Assembly (NCBI RefSeq): GCF_022549695.1
Contig: NZ_JAKZGS010000005.1
Span: 150,027 to 214,026 of the forward strand
Direction of reading: 5' to 3'
DNA length: 64,000 bases
Source: Belliella calami
GTDB taxonomy: Bacteria > Bacteroidota > Bacteroidia > Cytophagales > Cyclobacteriaceae
Below the pieces are notes generated by a model, which saw only the letters and a program-made list of their open reading frames with translations, had not been told where the DNA came from and made no database searches. Of the stretch, positions 1-9,874 are shown one piece after another (position 1 is the first letter of the stretch; every line of letters starts with the position of its first letter). The position numbers were made by a program, and so were the translations under genes.

Positions 1-92
1 GCTTCAAGCCAAAGCGACTATTTTCAGTTCTTATTCACAACTTTCAGCACCAATTGTTAATTTCAAATTGAATTTTTAACCATATAATCTCC

Positions 93-965
93 ATGAAAAA
101 AATTATTAAACCACTCATCACATGCTTGTATCTATTCCTTAGTGTAACTGTACTTTTTGCTTCTGAAGTAGAGAAAAAGTCACTTCTTTGGAAGATAAGC
201 GGAAATGGACTTCAGGAAGATTCATTCCTTTTTGGTACCATCCATATCATCTGCGAAGATCAATTTCTGATGAATAAAAAAATCGAATCAGCCCTCGAAT
301 CGTCCAAGCTTTTGGTCTTGGAATTTGACATGACAGATCAAGAGCAAATGGGACAATTGCAACAATTGTCTATGAATCCAAATTTTGAAAATATAAAAGG
401 TCAATTCGAAGAAGCTCAAGCTGCTGCTTTAGATGAGTTCCTAAAAGAGAATTATGGTGCAGGCTTGGATCAATTGGGGATTTTAAAGCCTTTTATTTTA
501 TCATCTATGGTCTTGATGAAGAGCTTGCCTTGTGAAAATCAAATTAGCTATGAGAATCATTTTATAGAAAAATCCAAAACTCTGGATTTAAAAGTAGATG
601 GTTTGGAAACTGCTAAATCGCAGATGGAGATATTTGATAAGATTCCGATGAAACTACAAATAGATGAACTTGGAAAAATGATGCTGGAAGAAGATCGTGG
701 CATGGGTGAGTTCAAAGAGTTAGTTGAAGCATATGTAAGTGAGGATATCGATACGCTCTATGACTTGATCACTGCAAGTGAATTATTCAGCGAATATGGC
801 AATTTGCTTTTGGAAGATAGAAATAGAGCTTGGATTCCTAAAATAGAAGAGCTCATAAAAGAGAGCAGCGCATTCATAGCAGTTGGATCAGGTCATCTAA
901 GTTCAGACACTGGTGTAATTCAGCTATTGCGAGATGCAGGATATACTGTTGAGGCAGTTGATTGA
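93..965 (+). CDS. TraB/GumN family exported protein
   Basis: The 290-residue protein has an N-terminal signal peptide (hydrophobic stretch about residues 8-24, ending near FASE). The mature part starts with the TraB/GumN signature: LLWKISG, then LFGTIHI (GTxH) at about residues 47-53, then VLEFDM with the conserved acidic residue. A second conserved block, VGSGHL, lies close to the C-terminus, as is usual in this family. TraB/PrgY/GumN proteins are distantly related to Tiki-type metalloproteases and use GxxH and Glu positions; the bacterial role is unsettled. It is a single gene, convergent with the SusD gene and separated from it by a strong bidirectional hairpin. Family assignment is firm, function is not. 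Confidence 0.85.
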   Translation: MKKIIKPLITCLYLFLSVTVLFASEVEKKSLLWKISGNGLQEDSFLFGTIHIICEDQFLMNKKIESALESSKLLVLEFDMTDQEQMGQLQQLSMNPNFENIKGQFEEAQAAALDEFLKENYGAGLDQLGILKPFILSSMVLMKSLPCENQISYENHFIEKSKTLDLKVDGLETAKSQMEIFDKIPMKLQIDELGKMMLEEDRGMGEFKELVEAYVSEDIDTLYDLITASELFSEYGNLLLEDRNRAWIPKIEELIKESSAFIAVGSGHLSSDTGVIQLLRDAGYTVEAVD

Positions 966-1019
966 TCGGACTAATTTCCTATAAAAAAAATAGGTTGGAA
1001 TAACTTTAAATTTAAAAAA

Positions 1020-1041
1020 AGAGACAGGAAAACCTGTCTCT
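1020..1041. terminator. Bidirectional terminator between the GumN-like gene and susD
   Basis: A perfect 9-bp stem (AGAGACAGG / CCTGTCTCT) with an AAAA loop is flanked by an A-run on the left and a T-run on the right, so it can end transcription from both convergent genes. Confidence 0.85.
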
Positions 1042-1060
1042 TTTTTATTGAAAAAGCTAG

Positions 1061-2839
1061 TTATGGAAAAGCCGGATCCTGAACTAAAGTAGGTTGCCCA
1101 TCCTTAAATGACCGCTCTATTGCTTCCAAAGGGACTGGAAAAAACTCGTGAACTCCTTTTTGAAACTGGGCTGATGACAAATAAGATCTTTTGGTTTTCT
1201 CAACAGAGAGATATTGAGTCATCACACTTTCCGCTACCCCCCATCTCTGTAGATCAAAGAATCTATGACCTTCCATTGCGAACTCCAATCTATTCTCCAT
1301 TCTAACTGCTTTTCTGGCTACATCTTGGTCTGTCCATGATGAATTGTATGTGTTGATCACATAGTTTGCAGCTGGTTCGCCATCTATTATTGTAAAATCA
1401 TTCCTATCAGTACCTTGAATAGCACGAGGAACAAACCCATCAGGATTTGCAGCTCTGGTCCTGATTTGATTTACCAGTCCTCTTGCTCTTTCAAGATTTC
1501 CGAGCTCTACCTCTACTTCAGCCAACCAAAGGATTACCATTCCCAATCGCATAATCCTATAGTTATTTGCAGATAGCCTAGGGTTTGGTCCTATGCCAAA
1601 AAAGGCTGGTTCTGCTATATGTTTCTTAGGTGAATACGGACCTGCATAGGCTTGATCTCTGATAAAATCCCTGTTGTGGATCTTATAACCTTTAAATAAA
1701 ATCCCTCTCCTACCTACTGTATGATCTAGTCTTGGATCAAGAGGATTTTGGTATGGAGTAAAAGTGGCATTCAAAGCTATTCCTTCATCACTGGTCACAT
1801 CTTCATTATTGAAAGTATCCAGCAAAGGCAATCCATTTGCATCTGTCCGATAGGCATTTACCAAGTTTTGGGAAGGTTGATAAAATCCACAACATCCCCA
1901 AGGGTCAGTGTAAGGATAGTTCAATGTAGTTCCTTCATTGGCTGCTTGGGTAGTAGCGGAAGAAATTGAATATTGAATTTCAAAAATTGATTCTTCATTG
2001 TTCCTTCTACCTACAAGGAAGTTTTCTTCAAAAGTTGGCACCAATGAATACCCACCCAAAGTAATTATATCTTCCAATAGAGGTTTGGCTTCGCTCAATT
2101 TACCAATGTTTGCAGCTCCTGATTGAGGATCCCAGCCCTGAAACATTTTGGCTTTAGCCAAAAAAGCCATTGCAGCCCATTTTGTGGGTCTTCCGACTTC
2201 GGTCTGAGACTCTGGCAATACATTCATTGCTGCCTCAAAATCAGCTTCGATATTTGGCCAAATTTCCTTGTCGTTGGGAACTTTTGTACTCTCCAAATCT
2301 CCCAAATCAAAAGTTTCATCATCGATATACGGAGCTTTTCTCCACATTTTTCGCGCTTCAAAGTGATAAAACCCGCGTAAAAACCTTGCTTCAGCAATGA
2401 TTTGAGCTCTTCTGGCATCTGAGATATCTTCCACTTGCTTTAGTGTGTTGATGGCGTCATTAGACCTTGCTATACCTTTGTAAATTGCACGCCATTTGTT
2501 TCTAATGTGAAGATTTGTGGCTTGAAAGTCAAAAGTCTCCAGAAAAGATTGCTCAGGTTGATCTCCAGCATCTGTTCCTTTATATGCATCATCAGATACT
2601 ACCCCGCCAAAAACCCAGTTTTCTATAGTGCCATTCCATCCTGATTGATTTTCCAATCCAAATCCATCTAACATAGAATACGCTCCCAATAGAATTCCTT
2701 CTACACCTGCTGGGTTTGTCAACCCTTCTTCACTAAATTGCCCTTGTGGATCTGTTTCTAAGAAATCTTTGCTGCAAGAGAAGAAAACTACCCCAATCAA
2801 AATACTGACTACAAATATGTTTCTATATATATTTTTCAT
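1061..2839 (-). CDS. SusD/RagB family nutrient-binding lipoprotein
   Basis: The 592-residue protein begins with a lipoprotein signal (VVFFSC, lipid-accepting Cys22) followed by the typical SusD opening KDFLETDPQG. The N-terminal TPR-like helices (NDAINTL, AEARFLRGFYHF) and the C-terminal block (RMENRLEFAMEGHRFFDL, then LSSAQ...HEFFPVPLEAI) are classic SusD/RagB features. SusD proteins sit on the outer surface of the outer membrane and form the lid of a SusC channel, capturing glycans or peptides. It follows the SusC gene by 17 bp, so the two are co-transcribed. No glycoside hydrolase, peptidase, anti-sigma factor or hybrid sensor lies next to the pair, so the substrate cannot be inferred. Confidence 0.95.
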   Translation of the reverse strand: MKNIYRNIFVVSILIGVVFFSCSKDFLETDPQGQFSEEGLTNPAGVEGILLGAYSMLDGFGLENQSGWNGTIENWVFGGVVSDDAYKGTDAGDQPEQSFLETFDFQATNLHIRNKWRAIYKGIARSNDAINTLKQVEDISDARRAQIIAEARFLRGFYHFEARKMWRKAPYIDDETFDLGDLESTKVPNDKEIWPNIEADFEAAMNVLPESQTEVGRPTKWAAMAFLAKAKMFQGWDPQSGAANIGKLSEAKPLLEDIITLGGYSLVPTFEENFLVGRRNNEESIFEIQYSISSATTQAANEGTTLNYPYTDPWGCCGFYQPSQNLVNAYRTDANGLPLLDTFNNEDVTSDEGIALNATFTPYQNPLDPRLDHTVGRRGILFKGYKIHNRDFIRDQAYAGPYSPKKHIAEPAFFGIGPNPRLSANNYRIMRLGMVILWLAEVEVELGNLERARGLVNQIRTRAANPDGFVPRAIQGTDRNDFTIIDGEPAANYVINTYNSSWTDQDVARKAVRMENRLEFAMEGHRFFDLQRWGVAESVMTQYLSVEKTKRSYLSSAQFQKGVHEFFPVPLEAIERSFKDGQPTLVQDPAFP

Positions 2840-2856
2840 TTTTTCGATATTTAAGT

Positions 2857-5800
2857 TTAGAAAGTCACATTAACTCCAAGGATCAAATTCCGTGAAACCG
2901 GCATAAAACCTCCGTCAAATCCTAGCGTATTATTGCTGTTTGTTTGAATTTCCGGGTTGGTACCTGAATAATTGGTGATAGTAAACAGATTTTGTCCTTG
3001 GAAATACACAGATGCTCTGCCCATTCCCAAGTTTGCCAATTTATCAGAAGGAAGATTATAAGTCAATTGTAGATTTCTCAATCTGAAGAAAGATCCATCT
3101 TCGATAAAATAGGTAGAAGGCCTACTACTTACTTGATCATTGGAATCCATTATTGGAACTGTTCCACTTGGATTTGTCGGAGTCCATGCATCATACAAAG
3201 CTCTTTTGGACTTATTTCCTTGGAACGTATTGAAATCAGTCCAATATCTCATATAGTTGAATATATCATTGCCAACAGAACCATTTCCAAATAGTGTCAA
3301 GTCCCAATTTTTATAACCAATATTGACATTGATACCATAGATGAAATCAGGATGAGGATTACCGATTATTGTCCTATCAGCATCAGTAATAATTCCATCA
3401 CCATTTACATCTTCTACCTTGAATTTACCGACAGCATTGTAATTACCATATGGAGGATGCGCCGATACTTCTTCTTGATTTTGGAAAATCCCCAAATTAT
3501 TGTAACCAAAGAATGAGGAAATTGGGAACCCTTGTTGTGTAACTGTGACAGCTGGAATTCTTGTAGATGCTCCAAATAGGACATTATCTTCATTGTCAGT
3601 GAGTCTATCAACATTGTTTCTATACATCGAATAGTTTGCAGAGACATCCAATCGAAGATCTCCTCCCAAAAAAGTCTCCCTATATCCGAGGTTCAAATCA
3701 ATTCCCTTATTGGTCATCTGTCCAATGTTAACAAATGGAGCAATGGCATCTCCATGTCCGTAGCTGATAGGAACTTGAAACAACATGTCTGTTGTAACTC
3801 TATTCCATAGATCAAATTCAAAGAAAAATTTTCCATCCAAAAATTCAGCATCAAGCCCTATATTGTTTGATGTAGTTGTTTCCCATCTTGCATTTGGGTT
3901 ACCAAATCTAGCTGCATCAAATCCAAGAATCGGAGTAGATGATGAACCATCTAGAGGATAGCCTGAGTTAAATATGTTTGTCCTATAAGTTGTATAAGCA
4001 TTGTAATCTCCAATTAGCTGATTCCCCGTCTTTCCCCAACCATATCGGAGTTTCATATCACTTATAAAGGGAAGGGAATTCTTTACAAATTCTTCATCTG
4101 AAAGCCTCCAACCTAAGCTGAATGCAGGAAAAGTCGCATTTCTTGATGCTTGTAGAAACCTTGAGGAAGCATCATTTCTAAGTATAAACTGAACCAGATA
4201 TTTTCCATCATAATTGTAATTTATCTGGCCAAATTGGGAATACAGTCTGTAATCGTTCAGCACACTTCCGAAATTTGTAGCTGTATTTGGATCTCCCAAA
4301 TCAAGGTACCCAATCACAGGGACTGTCTCAAACGCATAGCGCTGTCTTTGGCCACCAAAAATCTCCCCAAATTCTTTGATTGCTTCAATTCCTACAAACA
4401 CATCAAAATTATGGATATCATTGAAGGTTTTGGAATAGTTTACTGTGTTTGACCAAACCCATTGATACATGTAATCATGTTCGGAGGTAGAACTGTTTAC
4501 AAAATTTCCCTCCACATATTCTGGTTGAGGTCTTCCAATAAATCTCCCGCGATGGGTATTGGCATCAACACCAAAGCTTGTTTTGACTTCCAAATTTTCT
4601 ATGATCTCATAAGAGGCATAAATATTACCAAAAGCTCTCAAAGAGAGATTCCTATTGTCACTCGCTCTTGCAAGCACAGCTACTGGATTGAAGTTGTTTC
4701 CAAGATTTGATCCTCTACTGCCTGCAAAATTCCCCATAATATCATAAACTGGTAGCAATGGATGCTGTAAAGAAGAGCTAAAAACAGCATTTTGTTCTGC
4801 ATTGTTTCCTGCAACCCCATTTCCAAATCCACCTCTTCGATTTCCAACTGTGACAGAAAGATTCTCACCGATAGTAAGCTTGTTTTTCAAAGCTTTGAAT
4901 TCTGTATTTGCACGGACAGAATACCGATCATAACCAATGTCTTTGACAATACCTTCTTGATTAAAGTAGTTGACCGAAAGCGCATATCTGCCATTTTCTG
5001 TACCACCGGTAGCAGTGATTTGATAGCTTTGTATTGGAGCAGTCTGTGTTACCTCATTCCACCAATTGGTATCAGCTGACCTTGTTATGGGATATATATT
5101 ACCAGGTTCCAATGCGTACAAATTTGGATTTACCCTTGGGTCTCCTTCCATGGCTCCACTTGGGAATACATAATCAGGAATCCCAACTTCACCATTAGCA
5201 CCCCAAGAGTATTGACCATGGGTTGGAGTTCTTCCATGAAGTGTATTGGATAGATAAAGGTACCTTCCTAGTTCTTCCGCATTTAGTGGGTCAGGACTTC
5301 TATCTGCTTTTTGAGAACCATAAAATGCATCAAATGAAATCGTAGGCTTGCCTACTTTCCCCCTTTTGGTTGTAATAATTACTACTCCATTGGCTGCCCT
5401 TGATCCGTAGATTGATGCTGATGAGGCATCTTTCAGAATCTGAATAGATTCTATATCATTAGGATTGAGATTGCCTTGGTTTTGCGTAGGGACTCCATCT
5501 ATTACATAAAGTGGATCATTGTTATTGATTGTGCCAAAACCACGAATCCTAACAGTTGCCCCACCTCCTGGTGTAGCATCATTGACTACTGTCACTCCTG
5601 CCGCTCTACCTTGAAGTTGCTGCGCAAATGTAGTAGCAGGCATTGAGAGTAAATCATCAGAACTTACTGATGCTACTGCTCCAGTAATGTCTTTTCTTGA
5701 CTGGGTTCCATATCCAGTTACCACAACTTCCTCAAGGCCGCTTATAGATTGGTCTAGCTTGACATTGATAGTAGACTGACTTCCCACTCTTAATTCTACA

Positions 5801-6048
5801 TTCGTAAATCCTATAAATGAAAAAACTAAAACAGAATTCTCATCGACGACATTTATCTCAAACTCTCCATCAATGTTGGTTACTGTACCTGTAGAGGTTC
5901 CTTTTACCACTACAGTCGCTCCTGGCAAAGGATCACCAAAATCATCTGATACGACCCCTTTGATCAATTTCTGCTGTGCCAACAGGGTAGTTCCTGAAAA
6001 TATCAGGAATACCAAACACACAATTGTTTTCTTGAAAATGTTTAACAT
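2857..6048 (-). CDS. SusC/RagA family TonB-dependent outer-membrane transporter
   Basis: The 1063-residue protein has a signal peptide (to about residue 25), a carboxypeptidase-regulatory-like beta-sandwich (KGVVSDDFGDPLPGATV, about residues 29-110), a plug domain containing the SusC hallmark VRIRGFGTINNNDPLYVIDG, and a long beta-barrel ending in an aromatic residue (GVNVTF), as needed for outer-membrane insertion. It imports ligand captured by the adjacent SusD lipoprotein, energised by TonB-ExbBD. It is the first gene of the two-gene unit; its promoter must lie in the roughly 700-bp AT-rich gap upstream. The length is at the usual SusC value. Substrate unknown. Confidence 0.95.
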   Translation of the reverse strand: MLNIFKKTIVCLVFLIFSGTTLLAQQKLIKGVVSDDFGDPLPGATVVVKGTSTGTVTNIDGEFEINVVDENSVLVFSFIGFTNVELRVGSQSTINVKLDQSISGLEEVVVTGYGTQSRKDITGAVASVSSDDLLSMPATTFAQQLQGRAAGVTVVNDATPGGGATVRIRGFGTINNNDPLYVIDGVPTQNQGNLNPNDIESIQILKDASSASIYGSRAANGVVIITTKRGKVGKPTISFDAFYGSQKADRSPDPLNAEELGRYLYLSNTLHGRTPTHGQYSWGANGEVGIPDYVFPSGAMEGDPRVNPNLYALEPGNIYPITRSADTNWWNEVTQTAPIQSYQITATGGTENGRYALSVNYFNQEGIVKDIGYDRYSVRANTEFKALKNKLTIGENLSVTVGNRRGGFGNGVAGNNAEQNAVFSSSLQHPLLPVYDIMGNFAGSRGSNLGNNFNPVAVLARASDNRNLSLRAFGNIYASYEIIENLEVKTSFGVDANTHRGRFIGRPQPEYVEGNFVNSSTSEHDYMYQWVWSNTVNYSKTFNDIHNFDVFVGIEAIKEFGEIFGGQRQRYAFETVPVIGYLDLGDPNTATNFGSVLNDYRLYSQFGQINYNYDGKYLVQFILRNDASSRFLQASRNATFPAFSLGWRLSDEEFVKNSLPFISDMKLRYGWGKTGNQLIGDYNAYTTYRTNIFNSGYPLDGSSSTPILGFDAARFGNPNARWETTTSNNIGLDAEFLDGKFFFEFDLWNRVTTDMLFQVPISYGHGDAIAPFVNIGQMTNKGIDLNLGYRETFLGGDLRLDVSANYSMYRNNVDRLTDNEDNVLFGASTRIPAVTVTQQGFPISSFFGYNNLGIFQNQEEVSAHPPYGNYNAVGKFKVEDVNGDGIITDADRTIIGNPHPDFIYGINVNIGYKNWDLTLFGNGSVGNDIFNYMRYWTDFNTFQGNKSKRALYDAWTPTNPSGTVPIMDSNDQVSSRPSTYFIEDGSFFRLRNLQLTYNLPSDKLANLGMGRASVYFQGQNLFTITNYSGTNPEIQTNSNNTLGFDGGFMPVSRNLILGVNVTF

Positions 6049-6746
6049 ACGCTAGTTGTTTTGGGTTGGAAATTAAAATAAAATTATAATCAGATTTTTT
6101 ATCTGCTCGGCAAATTCTAAAGTTGAAAAAATCAAAACTCATAGACAGGGAAGTAAAATAGAAAATGTTTAACTTCCTCCAGTTGATATTCAAACTACTA
6201 ATGAGTCTTAATTTCAAAAATAAATTTATTCTTAAGATATTAATACTTTTCATAGTAAAATATAATTAAAATAAAAAAAACACAAAGTCTTAATACATTG
6301 ATAATTTTTATAAACATCAATAATTCAAATATATATTTTTTTATTTATTAATATACACTAATCTAATTTTTTTATGTATTGATTATAACATCCATTATTT
6401 TAATAAACTAATCACAAATTTTTTGATTGAAAATTCTCTTATACAAGAATTTGTAGCACTATTTGAGTATCAAAAACTTTAGAAGGTTCAGGTTCTAGCA
6501 CCTATCAAACAAAGGATTGTTGGAAAAAAATATGAGTATCCGCAATGTTGCACGTTGGCTAAGAAGCGGTTTTTTGTGTTGCGGATTCTCGTCACGGGAC
6601 AACAGTCAACAGAACCTCAAAACATTCATCAATCATTCTATTGATTGGCTATGTGCAAGAAAGCGGATACACATAAAAAAATTACCGTCTATAGGAAAGT
6701 AACGCGAATGCATGCTAAGCGATTTAAAACTAATGAACAGCCTACT
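6049..6746. other. AT-rich intergenic region upstream of susC
   Basis: Very AT-rich from about 6060 to 6470, with no credible gene on either strand. The part next to 6048 should hold the susC promoter, but I cannot fix it by motif. The right-hand part contains an inverted-repeat element listed separately (6536-6670). Confidence 0.5.
6536..6670. repeat. Small inverted-repeat element (TTATCCGCA-end family), copy 1
   Basis: The ends are GTATCCGCAATGTTGCAC (6536-6553) and its imperfect reverse complement GTGCAAGAAAGCGGATAC (6653-6670); 15 of 18 positions pair. The 135-bp unit has no coding capacity. Related ends recur at 9457-9594, 21188-21429 and 22991-23044. It looks like a miniature non-autonomous element or a large structured intergenic repeat. 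Confidence 0.5.
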
Positions 6747-7301
6747 TCATCGAATGATCCACAAAAAAAGCTTGTGCACTCGGCCATCTTCACCTTCGAT
6801 TGTAACCATCTCATCAGGCTTCCAGTTTCCCATATCATAATTATGGGTAATCAATTTTGTTCCAGGTTTCATCTTTTGGATTAGGGGTCTCAGCTTGAGG
6901 TTAAGGTCTGGCCAGAGATATAAGACCAAAACAGTCGCTTCGCTAAAATCAACGGCAAATAAATCTCCTTGGATAAATTCTACTAAATCTGAAACACCTT
7001 CTTGCGTAGCTAAAGAATCAGCCATCATTACCAATTCAGAATCGAGCTCCACTCCTACTGCTCTAGCTCCAAATTCTTTGGCAGCTGCAATTGGAATTCT
7101 CCCATCTCCTGATCCCAAATCATATAAAACATCATTTTTAGATAAGTCAGCCAACTTCATCATTTTGTTCAAGACAGACTGAGGAGTTGTGACATATGGC
7201 ACTACATTGGCGAGATCACTTTCCAAACCTTGAGCAAATGCACTCGTGGAAAGTTCAACCTGAATTAAAAATAACAATATAAACTTATAACTTAACTTCA
7301 T
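6747..7301 (-). CDS. Exported SAM-dependent methyltransferase-like protein
   Basis: The 184-residue protein opens with a signal peptide ending in STSAFA. The mature part has VVPYVTTPQSVLNKMM, then a class I methyltransferase motif I (VLYDLGSGDGRIPIAAA, about residues 58-75), the acidic end of strand 2 (AVGVELDSE) and a post-I region (FIQGDLFAVDF). This matches a family of small Rossmann-fold proteins with export signals found in several phyla; their substrate is not known, and SAM availability outside the cytoplasm is a puzzle. It is a single gene. Fold assignment is confident; the methyl acceptor is unknown. Confidence 0.8.
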   Translation of the reverse strand: MKLSYKFILLFLIQVELSTSAFAQGLESDLANVVPYVTTPQSVLNKMMKLADLSKNDVLYDLGSGDGRIPIAAAKEFGARAVGVELDSELVMMADSLATQEGVSDLVEFIQGDLFAVDFSEATVLVLYLWPDLNLKLRPLIQKMKPGTKLITHNYDMGNWKPDEMVTIEGEDGRVHKLFLWIIR

Positions 7302-7380
7302 GTTCGTAATTGGAATTCAAAAGCATAGTGGATCCTAACCTAACGAATACCTTTTAACCTAAGTTATGATATGTTCAAAT

Positions 7381-7608
7381 TTATTCTTTAGGCTTCTTTA
7401 GAAGTGAAGACACTGTTTTATCACAGCAAACTTGGCATTTCTCAGCTTTTGGATTAACTGACAAGGCTTTTCTCAAAGCTTCATCTCCATTATTGAACGG
7501 ACCCAAATAATCTCTGTCTAAAGGATCAGGTATTTTTGGACATTCTCTTTCATGGACAAAATAAACGCCCTCTACATTACAATTCGAACTTAAATAAAAG
7601 AATTTCAT
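7381..7608 (-). CDS. Small Cys/His-containing conserved hypothetical protein
   Basis: About 75 residues from the chosen start (MKFFYLSSNCN). An upstream ATG at 7650 would add 14 residues but lies only 4 bp from a 28-bp palindrome, so the internal start is preferred. Visible features are VHERECPKIPD, DRDYLGPF and a C-terminal CQVCC, a spacing that suggests a small metal site or redox-active cysteines. I recognise the general pattern (His/Cys pair, LGxF, terminal CxxCC) as recurring in Bacteroidota small proteins but know no function. It is cytoplasmic, with no signal peptide or membrane segment. The upstream palindrome (7655-7682) may be its operator. Confidence 0.6.
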   Translation of the reverse strand: MKFFYLSSNCNVEGVYFVHERECPKIPDPLDRDYLGPFNNGDEALRKALSVNPKAEKCQVCCDKTVSSLLKKPKE

Positions 7609-7654
7609 ATCTAAAATTGGTATTCCGGCCAAATGTACATCATCGAACACCCCA

Positions 7655-7682
7655 AAAAAATACCTACTAGTAGGTATTTTTT
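7655..7682. promoter_or_regulatory. Perfect 28-bp palindrome centred on ACTAGT (candidate operator)
   Basis: The core TACCTACTAGTAGGTA is flanked by six A and six T. It sits just upstream of the small gene at 7381-7608. A close relative, TACCAACTAGTTGGTA, lies upstream of the cas6-like gene (48615-48652), and a decayed copy lies at about 60811-60837. It could be a dimeric repressor operator or a rho-independent bidirectional terminator; the sequence does not decide. Confidence 0.5.
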
Positions 7683-7743
7683 AAATTAAAATAAAATTAA
7701 TTATATTTTTTAATAAAAAAATTACATAAAAAACTCTTTATTT

Positions 7744-8154
7744 TTAATAATTATCTCTTACATCCCTAATCCGCATAGGCATTGTATCTATTTTCCTCAT
7801 TGTCTTTCCCCAATTCAATTTAGAGTCTTCTTTTAATTTTACTCCCCCATCCAAACCAATCAAAACCCAACAATCTTTTTTTGACCCCATTTTATATTTG
7901 GAGATTAATTCGTCCAGGTATTTTCCGGAAAAATCAACTTTTCTATTTGATTTGATCTCTTCACCAAAAATAAAATATACAATCTTCCTTTCTTCAATTT
8001 CTACCATTAGACTGTCTGGAAGTTCGTAGGTAGAATCATTTTCTTTTGGAAAATAAAGAACAATCCTATTTTTCCACCTCAGGTGATCCAAGTCTCTAAT
8101 TGTATCCTGCGGCTGAATATCAAACATCAAAAAACAAAACATCAATAAACCCAT
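7744..8154 (-). CDS. DUF4174-family exported protein
   Basis: The 136-residue protein has a short hydrophobic N-terminus (MGLLMFCFLMFD) acting as a signal. The body matches the DUF4174 pattern: LRWKNRIVLYF near the start, an ERKIVYFIF strand, then WVLIGLDGGVKLK and the ending IDTMPMRIRD (family ID.MPMR). DUF4174 proteins are thioredoxin-like small proteins of unknown function. It lies just downstream of the interrupted metallophosphoesterase in the same direction (22 bp), so the two may share a transcript. Family call is strong, role unknown. Confidence 0.75.
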   Translation of the reverse strand: MGLLMFCFLMFDIQPQDTIRDLDHLRWKNRIVLYFPKENDSTYELPDSLMVEIEERKIVYFIFGEEIKSNRKVDFSGKYLDELISKYKMGSKKDCWVLIGLDGGVKLKEDSKLNWGKTMRKIDTMPMRIRDVRDNY

Positions 8155-8176
8155 AACACTAATATTTGAAATTAAC

Positions 8177-9427
8177 TTACTTCTTTCTTAACTCAATCAC
8201 TGTTATTTCTGGCCAAATCCCTACTCTGCCAGAAAATGCATGAAAACCAAACCCTCTATTGACATAAAGATACCTTCCTGACTCTTCGACCAAACCTGCC
8301 CAATTTGGATATCTATATTGTACGGGGCTCCATTTTAGAATTGGCGTTTCTATTCCAAACTGCATTCCATGTGTATGACCAGAAAGAGTAAGATGAATTT
8401 TACTTGCGTTATTCTTCACTTCCCTATCCCAATGAGAAGGGTCATGTGACAAGAGGATTTTGAACTCCTCTTTTCTTGTTCCTTCCAAAGCCTTTTGCAA
8501 ATCTCCTTTGGACTGAAATCCAACTCCCCAATTCTCTACTCCTACCAAAGTAATCTCTTGACCATCTTTTTGGATTTTTACATTTTCATCCAACAACAAC
8601 CTATAGCCCAATCTTTTGTGTTGGTCTTTGAATTTTTCAAAATTAGCCACCTTTTCTTTAGGTGAATTCCAACTCACATAATCACCATAGTCATGATTCC
8701 CAATGATCGAAAATTGACCATAAGGAGCTTTTATCTCCTTGAAAATTGATAACATCGGCTCGATTTCCTCAGCATGATGATTGACCAAGTCTCCCGTAAA
8801 CACAAATAAATCTGAGTTTTGAGTTATGGCAAGATCTACTCCCTTCTAGACCGCTTCATAATTCTTGAAACTGCCTGCATGAATATCAGAAATCTGAGTG
8901 ATTGTAAAACCATCAAAAGCTTCTGGCAAATCGTCAAAATATAGGGTTTCTTTATGGACTGTAAAATTGTATTTGCCCTTGGTGATTCCATATACAAAAC
9001 TCGTCAATGGAACCAAAGAAACAGTTAGAGCAACTATACTCAACCATTTTACCCTAGCAGGAAATGTTGTTACTTCTTTTCCATTGAAAATATAAGATAA
9101 ACCTGCTTGAAAATTTCTAACAACATCTTCCCCAAACAGAAAAATTACACAAACCAATTGAGTTACTACGAGTGTTAGGAATACATTTAAAACCTGCTGA
9201 TGTTCATTACTTATCTCTCCAGCTTTGAAGATCCTATAAAATGTAAAAACAACCCAAAAACTGATCCCGGTGAAAACAACCCAGTATATAGTATAGGAAA
9301 AATTTTTGATTTTTATTGATTCCAAATCACCAATCAATGTCTTCAATGATTGAAAAACATACCAATTTAGAAAAGTGGAAAATAAGAAAACGGCAATAAG
9401 GAAAATTAAACCTCCAATTTGATTCAT
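8177..9427 (-). pseudogene. Membrane-anchored metallophosphoesterase interrupted by one in-frame TAG
   Basis: Reading on the minus strand from 9427 gives four transmembrane helices (about residues 6-25, 45-68, 82-103, 123-145) and then the calcineurin-like phosphoesterase domain. The first metal motif, ISDIHAG, precedes a TAG stop at 8846-8848 (codon 194). The same frame continues without shift through KGVDLAITQNSDLF and all remaining motifs: FTGDLVNHH, IGNHDYG, LSHDPSHWD and LSGHTHGMQFG. With the stop read through, the product would be about 416 residues, normal for this family (related to YkuE-type phosphoesterases). Splitting the active site means neither half should work alone. It is therefore a recent nonsense allele, a sequencing error, or a case of stop readthrough. 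Confidence 0.85.
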
Positions 9428-9456
9428 GAATTTGTTCTATATATTTATGGTTCCGG

Positions 9457-9594
9457 ATATCCGTATTTTTACCAATAACCAAAGATTTAATTAACCCAAG
9501 TTTTACTTGAAACATCAAAAGTAAATGATAACCGAATTCGATTACCCTCTTTAGAAAACCTTCAAACTATTCTATCGGCATGCTTGCGGATAAT
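9457..9594. repeat. Inverted-repeat element (TTATCCGCA-end family), copy 2, one weak end
   Basis: The right end GCATGCTTGCGGATAATCA (9579-9597) is nearly the same as 21413-21431 and 23026-23046. The left end is only loosely matched (ATATCCGTA near 9457), so the boundary is uncertain. Confidence 0.35.
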
Positions 9595-9831
9595 CACATT
9601 GATTTATACAGCAATAGCCATAAAATAGTTCAGCTATATCCATTTGGAACATTTGAATTACCCAAAAAAATATGTATTCGCTTTCTTGAGAATAGCCAAA
9701 AGAGCTTTTGAATGCAAATCAATCTGAAATGATTTTAGATAAACACCGAAAGGTCAATAGTTATGGCAAAAACATATTTTAAAACTAAAGGAGCAAAAAC
9801 ATTTTTAATCTTAATTAAAAGAAAACAATAA

Positions 9832-9868
9832 CGCTTCTGAAAATTCTCAATTGGAAATTTCAGAAGCG
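9832..9868. terminator. Terminator of the Anbu operon
   Basis: The stem CGCTTCTGAAA / TTTCAGAAGCG is perfect over 11 bp and can extend by further A-T pairs. It lies 7 bp beyond the transglutaminase stop, with an A/T-rich flank on the downstream (minus-strand) side. Confidence 0.75.
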
Positions 9869-9874
9869 AAATAA

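Larger units (their letters stand above)
9428..9874. other. Intergenic region with a repeat element and terminator
   Basis: No gene is visible. It holds a probable inverted-repeat element (9457-9594) and the terminator hairpin of the Anbu operon (9832-9868). The segment between them is AT-rich and featureless. Confidence 0.5.

Noticed and set aside
1108..2400. Open frames on the + strand opposite susD and, further right, susC
   Set aside because: They are shadows of the SusC/SusD coding strand, with no start signals and no family resemblance.
8177..9427. Two separate genes (a membrane protein and a soluble phosphoesterase) or a frameshift
   Set aside because: Both parts are in the same frame, and the metal-binding motifs of one domain are divided by a single stop, so it is one interrupted gene.
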